Under the pieces are notes generated by a model. That model had not been told where the DNA came from and made no database searches. It saw only the letters and a list, made by a program, of their open reading frames with translations. From Methanomicrobiales archaeon (lineage in GTDB: Archaea > Halobacteriota > Methanomicrobia > Methanomicrobiales > JACTUA01): a stretch of 8,767 bases of DNA. The position numbers and the translations under genes are program-made. The DNA is taken from contig JAJRCO010000282.1 in assembly GCA_028678905.1 (NCBI GenBank), positions 1 through 8,767 of the forward strand. The letters are read 5' to 3'. Each line of letters opens with the position of its first letter. Position 1 is the stretch's first letter. Below, piece after piece: positions 1 through 5,905 of this stretch.

Positions 1-626
1 ATCTTCTGGCCGTCCCGGCCGAGTAATAGGGGGGTGTGGATACAGAGGGGGGCCGGATAATCCACCGAAGGCAGATGTTCCCGGGCGAGCATGTGGATTT
101 TTCTCTGATCGATCCCACCCACTGCGACATCCAGCTGGAGGCGGGCAATATCCACCATCTGCATGATGGGGTAAATCATCTGGGAGACCATGGGGTTATC
201 CATCGCCCTTCCTACCTCGTCCATGCTCCGGGTGGCGCGGTTCAGGGTGATCTCCTGGGACAGGCGAAGAACCATCAGTTCATATTCCGCTTCCAGCTGA
301 AGGTCCGATCCTAGGACATACTCGACGTTTCGAAGACCCAGTCCCTCAAAGCATGCACGGTTGTACACAGCAAGATCCCGGACCTCTTTCATGGTGCCTT
401 TTCGGTTAAGGAAAGCATGGAGGTCCGCGAGCAACACCACAACTGTGAATCCGGCCTCTTTGAGATCGATGAGCTTATTGATGGTCACCAGATGTCCCAG
501 GTGGATTTCACCACTCGGCTCATACCCTGCGTACGCCCGTTTTTCGGATCTCGGCAGGAGAGATCGCAACTCCTCATCGGTGACGACCTCCACGGTATTC
601 CGGGTGACCAGTGAATAGGGATCCAT
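1..626 (-). CDS. tyrS: tyrosyl-tRNA synthetase, archaeal type (C-terminus cut by window edge)
   Basis: Class I aminoacyl-tRNA synthetase that charges tRNA-Tyr with tyrosine in the cytoplasm. The frame is open from ATG at 626-624 to the window edge, giving 208 residues. Visible landmarks are the tyrosine pocket and HIGH region, YAGYEPSGEIHLGH (about residues 32-45, HIGH as HLGH), the LLADLHAFLN segment (65-74), the tyrosine-recognition stretch YPIMQMVDI (152-160), VAVGGIDQRKIHMLARE (167-183) and LLLGRDGQK, where the window ends inside the KMSKS loop (the next two bases are AT, consistent with M). The sequence follows archaeal/eukaryotic TyrRS such as the Methanocaldococcus enzyme almost block for block, including the MD...RNT..I/V start, which supports the chosen ATG. 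It lies 82 nt downstream of gap on the same strand. No clear Shine-Dalgarno is seen, so it may be read from a short leader or with gap. About one third of the protein is missing. Confidence 0.97.
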   Translation of the reverse strand, partial: MDPYSLVTRNTVEVVTDEELRSLLPRSEKRAYAGYEPSGEIHLGHLVTINKLIDLKEAGFTVVVLLADLHAFLNRKGTMKEVRDLAVYNRACFEGLGLRNVEYVLGSDLQLEAEYELMVLRLSQEITLNRATRSMDEVGRAMDNPMVSQMIYPIMQMVDIARLQLDVAVGGIDQRKIHMLAREHLPSVDYPAPLCIHTPLLLGRDGQK

Positions 627-694
627 CACAGTATATGGGCGATTTTGGGTGTTAAAGGGTTGTTCACAAGGATGAAGGATGGCCAAGACCGCGG

Positions 695-699
695 AAAAA
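695..699 (-). terminator. candidate oligo-T terminator after gap
   Basis: Five consecutive T on the minus strand begin about 10 nt after the gap stop codon, in a C/T-rich stretch. Archaeal intrinsic termination can use T-runs without a hairpin, but a run of five is weak. It could equally be readthrough spacer between gap and tyrS. Confidence 0.2.
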
Positions 700-708
700 G
701 GTGGTGAA

Positions 709-1731
709 TTATCCGATCGCGGAGAACTGAAGAGCTTCGTTGGTCATTTTGATGGATGTTGCCGGGTCTTTGATCGCTCCCGCCATTGCACGGATGGCGT
801 CCACATTCTCCACCACCACCACCGATTCCTGGTGGATGGCCTGAAACAGAAGCAGCTCATCTCCGTTTGTGGTGACCGAGGCCTCGAATATCCCGTTCTC
901 CCACATGTCTGCACGAGGCCGCCCCATGTCCTGCACATATTCTTTCAGCTCTGCGGTGCTCCTGATCGCCGTACCCTTGGAGATGAGACCGATCCGCGAG
1001 TGGGACCGGAACCGGTCCAAGACTTCGTCACGGCTGGCCGCTCTTTTCAGGTCCATCTTGATTGCATGCACGTGCATGAATGTGGTGGGTACGATGGTCG
1101 CCATAGTAGTGATGTTAATGTGAGGCAGGACAGTCTGAACATCCGGGCCATGATGGCTGGGGACGGTGACGGGGTCCAGCACGATAGCATCCACGGGTCC
1201 TTTTTTAATCTCCGCGGGATCGGCCCCCCTCCGTACCATGACCGCATGGACTTTCCGTATACCGAAGGCTTTGTCAATTGTGTTGATAATCCGGCAGAGC
1301 CCGGTGGTGTTACAGGAGACCACCCGTGTAAATTGCCTTCCTAGTGCCTGAGTATAGTTACAATCAGAACAGAAAGAAAAGCCCGCCACCTCGTGATCCT
1401 CTCCCCCTTGAAAGATGGCCTTGATTCCTCGCTGTTCATACATGCCCTTATTCTTCGCTCCGACCCCTCCCGGAGTTGCATCGACAACGATGTCTGCCTC
1501 GCGGAGCATCTCCGTGATATCTCCTGCGATCGGGATCCCTACCTTATCAAACGCGGGTTTTTTTGCGAGATCGGCAAGATAGAGTGGATATCCGCGCTCC
1601 CGCGCCACGTACGCCTCTGCATTGAGGCTGGTCTTGGAGACACCGATCACCCGCATGTCCTTCTGGACAGAAACGGCATCGGCCACGCGTTTGCCGATTG
1701 TCCCGTACCCGTTGATGGCGACCTTGATCAT
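709..1731 (-). CDS. gap: glyceraldehyde-3-phosphate dehydrogenase, archaeal type II phosphorylating
   Basis: Catalyses reversible NAD(P)-dependent conversion of glyceraldehyde 3-phosphate and phosphate to 1,3-bisphosphoglycerate; in a methanogen the direction is mainly gluconeogenic. The 340-residue product has the length usual for archaeal GAPDH. The Rossmann motif is NGYGTIGKR (7-15), followed by VSKT (31-34). The active-site nucleophile is Cys140 in VVSCNTTGL, and the family segments PSHHGPDVQTVLP (191-203) and TTFMHVHAIK (216-225, which contains the presumed catalytic His) are intact, as is WENGIFEASV near 277-286. It starts at the ATG giving MIKVAINGYG, the standard archaeal N-terminus. 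A TATA-like element sits about 28 nt upstream, and no strong Shine-Dalgarno precedes the ATG. It is transcribed toward tyrS. A 221-residue antisense frame across it (679-1344) is a shadow. Confidence 0.97.
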   Translation of the reverse strand: MIKVAINGYGTIGKRVADAVSVQKDMRVIGVSKTSLNAEAYVARERGYPLYLADLAKKPAFDKVGIPIAGDITEMLREADIVVDATPGGVGAKNKGMYEQRGIKAIFQGGEDHEVAGFSFCSDCNYTQALGRQFTRVVSCNTTGLCRIINTIDKAFGIRKVHAVMVRRGADPAEIKKGPVDAIVLDPVTVPSHHGPDVQTVLPHINITTMATIVPTTFMHVHAIKMDLKRAASRDEVLDRFRSHSRIGLISKGTAIRSTAELKEYVQDMGRPRADMWENGIFEASVTTNGDELLLFQAIHQESVVVVENVDAIRAMAGAIKDPATSIKMTNEALQFSAIG

Positions 1732-1756
1732 ACACCGATAGATATCAAGCAGACGA

Positions 1757-1762
1757 CATAAA
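1757..1762 (-). promoter_or_regulatory. candidate TATA element of gap
   Basis: TTTATG on the minus strand is centred about 28 nt upstream of the gap ATG. That is the spacing expected if transcription starts at or within a few bases of the start codon (leaderless). No convincing BRE precedes it, so it is a weak call. Confidence 0.35.
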
Positions 1763-1855
1763 CATTGCTGTGATGAAGTTTTCTGACGGTTCTAAAACGG
1801 AGAGGAAACTAAAGAACACTTCTCACATTCGACAGGAACTCGGATAATCGATTCC

Positions 1856-2338
1856 TGGTTAGAAGAAATTTCCTGGATAAGACCCTCGGTTACCAAGGTT
1901 GCCAAACATAAGGGAATGTTTTTTTCGAGGAGAATCGCGCGATTCGGGCGGCAGCCGAGGAGATCTGTCGCCGGGGGAGATCTGGAGAAGGTTAGCCTGT
2001 ACTGTCCCGGTTCGGCCGGAACAGATTATTACTGGGGCATATTGCCGGGCAGTACCAATGCAGCAGGCACTCGTGTGTGCTCCCCACTTAGTCCCGATTC
2101 TGTCCCTATTCCTGGATCCACATCGCAGAGGATATCGCAACACCCATCATCAGTTGAAGGCTGATCCGGAACACGATCGCATCCTCTGTGTATTTGTAGA
2201 AGAGTGCGGTGGAGGTTGCCGATGCAAGAGGTAACGAGGATTGGACAGGAAGTGACGGTGTATTCGCCTTCGACGAAATCCGGAACGGGGATACACAGGA
2301 TTATCTTGCGGACCCTGGTATTGATACATTCAAAATAA
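1856..2338 (+). pseudogene. decayed MocR-type regulator / fold-type I aminotransferase relic
   Basis: No open frame longer than 111 codons exists here, but short pieces in different plus-strand frames fall in the order of a MocR (GntR-aminotransferase fusion) or related PLP aminotransferase domain. LDKTLGYQG (near 1872-1898) resembles the 'LLGYGDPxG' segment. AIRAAAEEICRR (about 1939-1974) resembles 'LREAIAxYLRR'. PVRPEQIITGA (about 2005-2037) resembles 'RGVxCxPEQIIITxG'. DPHRRGYRNTHHQL (about 2115-2156) resembles 'EDPGYRxTHxxL'. FVEECGGG (about 2193-2217) resembles 'VPVDExGL'. VTVYSPSTKSGTG (about 2252-2290) resembles 'xxVYVTPSHQxPTG'. Moving between pieces needs several frameshifts, and stops interrupt each frame. 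The N-terminal winged-helix DNA-binding domain and the PLP-lysine region are not seen; a possible trace of the 'EDDYDSEFR' motif is at 2382-2413. The assignment rests on family knowledge and collinearity, not on a search. Together with the flanking promoters this accounts for most of 1732-2477. Confidence 0.45.
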
Positions 2339-2444
2339 TGAAGTCGTGTATATGCACTATCCCTTGGCTAGCAGTTTTAGCGTGATTTCAGATTACGACT
2401 GATTGCGGAGAAGGATCTCTCGCCAATAGCCGGAAAAGATTAAG

Positions 2445-2453
2445 TTTTATATA
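2445..2453 (+). promoter_or_regulatory. TATA box of the alkA-like gene
   Basis: TTTTATATA preceded by the purine-rich GGAAAAGA (about 2432-2439) is a good archaeal BRE/TATA pair. The box is centred about 29 nt before the ATG at 2478, so transcription should begin at about 2473-2477, giving a leaderless or nearly leaderless mRNA. GGGAG at 2466-2470 looks like a Shine-Dalgarno by position but would lie upstream of the predicted transcript start. The promoter looks undamaged although the gene behind it is broken. Confidence 0.65.
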
Positions 2454-2477
2454 AGGAAACCTTCAGGGAGCGAATGT

Positions 2478-3423
2478 ATGTCTGATGATAAGAGAACCAG
2501 AAAGACAGGAATAAACGAGGTGATGGTAGCACTCGAGCCCGTCGCACCGTATGATTTTTTTCTGAGCACCCGTCTCTTCTCCTCAGCCCATTTCTCCGCA
2601 CAGGATCCCTACCGGGAAGTCCTGCGATTAAAGGGGATTCCTGCCCTGGTCACGGTGACCGCCACCGGTTCGGTCGATCAACCTGGTCTCTGCCTGAAGG
2701 TTCTGGCACGTCATCCTCTCACCTCCGAAGAAGTTAATGCGGTGAAGATGCTGATGGGATCGATGCTGAATGTGTCCCTCGAACTGTCGCCGTTTTACCG
2801 CACCATCCAGAACGATCCCATACTTGGCCGAATCACCAAACATCTGAGGGGGCTCAAACCACGGAAAACTCCTACCGTATTCGAGGCGCTGGTACGAGCT
2901 ATAACCGAACAGCAGATATCCCTGGTAGCAGCACACCATATCCAGGAAAGATTGATCCAGGCATTCGGGGAGCGTCTTTCCCTGGGAGGAGAGAATTTTT
3001 TTGTATTTCCCACCCCGGAACGACTTGCCCGGACCACCGAGGAGGAACTCAGAGACTGCGGTCTGAGCAGGAACAAAGCATCCTACATTATCAGGATTGC
3101 CAGGTCGATAGCCGATGTATCGTATAATCTGGAAAACCTGGTGGAAAGAGCAGCGATCCGATATCATTCTGTCCACTCTAACCGGAATACGGGGAATCGG
3201 TCTGTGGACCGCCGAGATGATCATGTTACGGGGGATCGGGAGATACGAGGCATTTCCTGCGGATGATTTGGGGTTACGGAGAACCCTCTCCTATTTTTAC
3301 TACGGTGGAGAACCGATGGATGCAGAGGAGGCACGAAAACTCGCAGAAGGATGGGGTTGTTGGAAGGGCCTTGCCGGGTTCTATCTAATTGCGGCAGAAA
3401 TACTGGAGATCGGTCTCTCGTAA
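2478..3423 (+). pseudogene. alkA: AlkA-type DNA-3-methyladenine glycosylase, frameshifted
   Basis: HhH-GPD superfamily base-excision glycosylase that removes alkylated purines from DNA. The first frame (ATG 2478) encodes an AlkA-like N-terminal domain beginning PYDFFLSTRLF (24-34), then the conserved FEALVRAITEQQIS (135-148). It should continue into the helix-hairpin-helix but shifts frame between about 3115 and 3170. The second part, in the +1 frame, carries LTGIRGIGLWTAEM (helix-hairpin-helix) and EAFPADDLGLRR, where the second Asp matches the catalytic Asp of AlkA, ending at TAA 3421-3423. Total length is 946 nt (315 codons plus one base), so one extra base, most likely within 3141-3160, would explain the break. 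Unrepaired, the first frame stops at 3264-3266, on the catalytic Asp codons, so the truncated product should be inactive. All other family blocks are intact, so the lesion is very recent or a sequence error. It converges on the HD gene with a 9-nt gap. Confidence 0.92.
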
Positions 3424-3432
3424 CCCACGCGC

Positions 3433-4314
3433 TCACTGATCCGAAAAGGGGACGAACCGGGACCCCTCCATCCGGATTCCTTTGACGATTTCCGTCTTCC
3501 TGCCGTCACGAATCATGAACGCGGTAACGTCGATCCTGTCTGCGAGAGAAGCTGCGTGAACTCTGGGGGCGAGGATCTCCTCCACCTGGAAGATTCCAGC
3601 CGGATTGGATAGATAAATCTGCAGTTCGATGGGTTTTTTCAACCCTTTCCGGACGATCACCCGATCTACTGCCAGGGCAGAGACGGTGTGGATGGTAATA
3701 CTGCCCGAGGCAAATGCCTGTCTCCCCCTACCCTTGGTCATATCGGTGGAATCTCCGACACAGACCAGACCTGCCTCCAGGGTGAGAGGTGGAGGCTCTC
3801 CAAGGTGAGAATAAATCGCAGAGAGGATAAACGAGCGAATCTGAACCCGGACCATCTCCTGCGGGTACACTTCCGGAAGGAGCCGATCCAGAACCGGTCG
3901 CGCGAGGGTTACGCTTAAACCCTGATGATCGGTTCGGTGAATCAGATTCCCGAAATCGTGGCAGAGTGTAGCCGCGGTGACCACCAGAGCAGCATCATCC
4001 ACATCCCCAAGACCGTAGCGGACGATGTCGGGTGCCTTCTCGGCGTCGAGCAGGAGATCCAACATAGTGAGCGCAGAGGCTGTTGCGATCTTGGCGTGGG
4101 TCTCGCCATGGTCGTTCATTCCCATCTTGGTGACTGCCACGAAATTGGCCATCCGCCAGTTTTCCAGGACCTCTCCATCGGTAGAGATCAGCTGCCAGAA
4201 TTTCCGCGCTTTGGGTCGTTTCTCCAGCGCTTTCTCGATCACCTGGGTCGCGTCGATCTCAAGCTCCCTTAATGGGAGAAACAAAGCCCTCTCGTCCCCT
4301 CCAGGCGCGCTCAT
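3433..4314 (-). CDS. HD-superfamily metal-dependent phosphohydrolase
   Basis: Predicted cytoplasmic metal-dependent phosphohydrolase of 293 residues, matching an HD family common in archaea (substrate unknown). The metal-ligand pattern is visible as GMNDHGETHAKIA (65-77, His73 or His69), the signature LCHDFGNLIHR (117-127, His119-Asp120 plus His126) and CVGDSTDMTKGRGR (185-198, distal Asp), the DxxKGR context being typical of this family. The C-terminal 90 residues (IHTVSALAV, then LSNPAGIFQVEEIL) form a conserved non-HD extension that may bind substrate or mediate assembly. It begins 39 nt after the tsr3 stop on the same strand, so co-transcription with tsr3 is likely. ATG 4314 is the first start in frame with sensible homology (LPLRELE near residue 13), but no Shine-Dalgarno precedes it, so the first 10 residues are less certain. 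The gene could concern nucleotide or cyclic-nucleotide turnover, but nothing here proves it. Confidence 0.87.
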   Translation of the reverse strand: MSAPGGDERALFLPLRELEIDATQVIEKALEKRPKARKFWQLISTDGEVLENWRMANFVAVTKMGMNDHGETHAKIATASALTMLDLLLDAEKAPDIVRYGLGDVDDAALVVTAATLCHDFGNLIHRTDHQGLSVTLARPVLDRLLPEVYPQEMVRVQIRSFILSAIYSHLGEPPPLTLEAGLVCVGDSTDMTKGRGRQAFASGSITIHTVSALAVDRVIVRKGLKKPIELQIYLSNPAGIFQVEEILAPRVHAASLADRIDVTAFMIRDGRKTEIVKGIRMEGSRFVPFSDQ

Positions 4315-4353
4315 GGGGGATAGATAGGAAATTTCTGATGATGAAGGTCACGC

Positions 4354-4845
4354 TCAGAGATACCCGGATTGGATGGTCACAATCTCGGTACTGTCTTTCG
4401 CCTTTGCATAAAGTGAGAGCGGCTCTGCGTTCAGCTCCAGGAACCGGCAACCCCACGTATAGAGAGCCAATATCTTCTGCGCCTGCTCTTCTTCCCCCAG
4501 AATAAACAGAGCCGCCGCAAATGCCTCGATGGAGGAAAGCTGATATGGCCTACCAAAGTGCAGGGGATTGGCCGCGAGGAGAAAGGGGAGCGCCCTTCTC
4601 CTGCGGCGAGAACGGACTACGGACGTGTCCAGCACCTCCCAGGAACAGTCGAGCACGGTAATCGATGGGGTACCTCTGTCCGCCGGTGAAAGCGCCTGCT
4701 CTGCGGTGGGATCCAGGAGGAGCGAGCTCTTCGGAATATCCGCTATGCGGGTGAGAATTTTGATCATTCCGAACCGTTTCATTTTCAAGACTGAGCATTT
4801 TCGCGGCTCACAGGAATTGTCACGGTACGCAAACAGGGGGATCAT
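4354..4845 (-). CDS. tsr3: Tsr3, 16S/18S rRNA aminocarboxypropyltransferase (DUF367)
   Basis: Transfers the 3-amino-3-carboxypropyl group of S-adenosylmethionine to a uridine-derived base in the small-subunit rRNA decoding region, a late ribosome-maturation step shared by archaea and eukaryotes. The 163-residue product is of normal family length. Landmarks are the N-terminal NSCEPRKCSVLKMKRFG (10-26), LLLDPTAEQALSPADR (42-57), TVLDCSWE (63-70), and the most diagnostic block, LPFLLAANPLHFGRPYQLSS (86-105), followed by IEAFAAALFILGEEEQA and WGCRFLELN. ATG 4845 gives the expected N-terminus and has a GAGGTG ribosome-binding site 10 nt upstream. It heads a likely two-gene operon with the HD protein. 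Confidence 0.96.
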   Translation of the reverse strand: MIPLFAYRDNSCEPRKCSVLKMKRFGMIKILTRIADIPKSSLLLDPTAEQALSPADRGTPSITVLDCSWEVLDTSVVRSRRRRRALPFLLAANPLHFGRPYQLSSIEAFAAALFILGEEEQAQKILALYTWGCRFLELNAEPLSLYAKAKDSTEIVTIQSGYL

Positions 4846-4855
4846 TCTCGGTCAA

Positions 4856-4861
4856 CACCTC
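4856..4861 (-). promoter_or_regulatory. Shine-Dalgarno of tsr3
   Basis: GAGGTG on the minus strand matches six bases of the archaeal anti-Shine-Dalgarno complement and lies 10 nt before the tsr3 ATG. It confirms that start and is the clearest ribosome-binding site in the window. Confidence 0.6.
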
Positions 4862-5086
4862 GGAACCACGATGCAGCTGCCAGAGGAGAAATTATCGTGA
4901 TTTTTCGTAAAGTTTTTTGAGTATACCTCTCTGTATGTCGCTTATACGATTCAAGTACCCAGATCCTACACACCCATCGAAAAACGTCTTGTCTCGTTAT
5001 GATCGCCATGACAGAAAAAAGAGATCGGATTGGGGGCAAGGCAGGCCTCCTCTCCCTTAGAGTAATAAATGCCTCACAAATCCCGA
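4862..5086. other. intergenic region between the DUF1059 gene and tsr3
   Basis: I see no convincing gene here. An 82-codon minus-strand frame (5090-4842) has Arg/Trp-rich unpatterned composition and overlaps the tsr3 start, so I treat it as chance. The region should hold the tsr3 promoter; the A/T-rich stretch at about 4895-4950 is the likely place, but no TATA box stands out. Confidence 0.5.
5015..5020 (-). terminator. oligo-T tract downstream of the DUF1059 gene
   Basis: Six consecutive T on the minus strand lie about 67 nt past the DUF1059 stop, with C/T-rich flanks. It fits an archaeal T-run terminator; no strong hairpin is evident. Confidence 0.3.
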
Positions 5087-5257
5087 TCACTTGATTGCTT
5101 TCTTCAGCTTTTCCCGTACTTCAGGAAGTTCTGGATTCATCGCGTGAATAGTCCGTATATGGCCCTCGATTCCTTTCATCATCTCCATCTCACCCTCGGC
5201 TCTCATCTCGAATTGGCAGGGGAGGCCGAGGTCTACACATCGGAACGTTTTAACCAT
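5087..5257 (-). CDS. DUF1059 small protein
   Basis: A 56-residue protein, ATG at 5257-5255 and TGA at 5089-5087, below common length cut-offs. It begins MVKTFRCVDLGLPCQFEMRA and ends NPELPEVREKLKKAIK, following the DUF1059 family pattern: FRC-x-D-G-x-x-C-F at the N-terminus, a helical middle with H-x4-H (GHIRTIHAM, His33 and His38), then a short P-x-L-x-x-V-x-x-x-I/L tail. Cys7, Cys14, His33 and His38 could together bind one metal ion; this is my inference, as the family has no assigned function. Length equals the usual family length, so it is complete. A TATA-like element lies about 39 nt upstream. It has no same-strand partner close by: tsr3 starts about 240 nt downstream, and the neighbour upstream is a divergent broken gene. 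Confidence 0.86.
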   Translation of the reverse strand: MVKTFRCVDLGLPCQFEMRAEGEMEMMKGIEGHIRTIHAMNPELPEVREKLKKAIK

Positions 5258-5292
5258 GTTGGTTCCCGGTCAGGACTGATATCGTCGATGCG

Positions 5293-5300
5293 ATAAATAT
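5293..5300 (-). promoter_or_regulatory. candidate TATA box of the DUF1059 gene
   Basis: ATATTTAT on the minus strand is centred about 39 nt upstream of the DUF1059 ATG, which would give a short leader of roughly 13 nt. The position is reasonable for an archaeal promoter; a BRE is not obvious. Confidence 0.42.
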
Positions 5301-5346
5301 GTTACGCCTGACAGGGGATAGCCAGTGACCGCCTATGGGCAGTTTC

Positions 5347-5365
5347 GAACAGGCCTGGGCTGTTC
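5347..5365. other. small inverted repeat in divergent intergenic region
   Basis: GAACAG and CTGTTC form a perfect 6-bp stem around a 7-nt loop, in the 219-nt region (5258-5476) between the DUF1059 gene and the plus-strand transferase gene. It could be a regulator site or a chance dyad. Apart from promoters nothing else is recognised in this region. Confidence 0.25.
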
Positions 5366-5476
5366 CCGTTCTTATTGAAGAGAATCTAATAGCTGGCTGG
5401 CCATTATCCCGATACTCCTGTAGAAATAAACCCTATCCCGGTACTTCATCTGCCGGCCCGGATAAACCGGTAGCAA

Positions 5477-5878
5477 ATGCAGCTGTTTTCATCCCCCCAC
5501 ATCTATCTTGCCGCCCCGTTGTTCTCTGACGCGGAGAGGGGATATAACTCCCGGATTCGTGATCTTCTCACAGAGATGGGGTATAATATCTACCTTCCCC
5601 AGGAGCAGGGAGAGGATGTTCGTCAGCGGACAATAATGGAGGACCGGGCCGTATTTGAGCGGCACGTGCACGCCCTGGACCGGGTACATGCGGTGGTTGC
5701 CATTTGTGACTGACCTGATGCCGACTCTGGCACCGCATGGGAAGCAGGGTACGCATATGCAAAAGGGATCCCTGTGATTGTGCTCAGAACCGATCATCGA
5801 ATGATCGAGGTCACCCTCGAAGATCTGATAAGCCACTTGTCGACCATGTTCCTGAAGGATCAGTCGTCCGAGGGGTAA
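5477..5878 (+). pseudogene. nucleoside 2-deoxyribosyltransferase family gene with in-frame TGA
   Basis: The family transfers or hydrolyses the deoxyribosyl/ribosyl group of nucleosides or nucleotides in salvage and pool cleaning. The frame opens HIYLAAPLFSDAERGYN (8-24), the family N-terminal motif, and runs through YLPQEQGED (39-47) to VHAVVAICD. It then meets TGA at 5711-5713 and continues without shift as PDADSGTAWEAGYAYAKGIP, the family's signature active-site motif, ending at TAA 5876-5878. The TGA occupies the place of a conserved Gly (DG-x-DADSGTAWE), so a single GGA to TGA change explains it. Glu89 in GTAWE is the presumed nucleophile and is lost in the 78-residue truncated product. 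The C-terminus is also short: LRTDHR passes almost directly to VTLEDLISHL, where relatives have roughly 20 more residues, pointing to a second, in-frame deletion. A TAG two codons upstream makes ATG 5477 the first possible start; no Shine-Dalgarno is seen. Confidence 0.88.
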
Positions 5879-5899
5879 ATCCAAACGCAACCCCTCATA

Positions 5900-5905
5900 T
5901 TTTTT
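5900..5905 (+). terminator. oligo-T tract after the transferase pseudogene
   Basis: Six T on the plus strand about 22 nt after the TAA, overlapping the last bases of the convergent aSelBL gene. It is positioned as a T-run terminator for the plus-strand transcript. Confidence 0.35.

Noticed and set aside
1065..1078. 14-bp perfect palindrome CATGCACGTGCATG
   Set aside because: Lies inside gap and encodes the conserved MHVHAI segment; explained by coding sequence.
679..1344. 221-codon open frame antisense to gap
   Set aside because: His-, Arg- and Pro-rich with no family resemblance, and it lies wholly opposite a well-supported GAPDH gene.
1932..1945. 14-bp perfect palindrome GAATCGCGCGATTC
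   Set aside because: About one such palindrome is expected by chance in every 16 kb and it falls within a coding relic, so no operator is claimed.
1859..2143. 94-codon minus-strand frame in the gap-alkA interval
   Set aside because: Composition unpatterned; the plus-strand aminotransferase-like fragments explain the stretch better.
2628..3224. 198-codon open frame antisense to the alkA-like gene
   Set aside because: Mirrors the reading frame of a clear glycosylase; no motif of its own.
4842..5090. 82-codon minus-strand frame upstream of tsr3
   Set aside because: Overlaps the tsr3 start and Shine-Dalgarno, has no recognisable motif, and no ribosome-binding site of its own.
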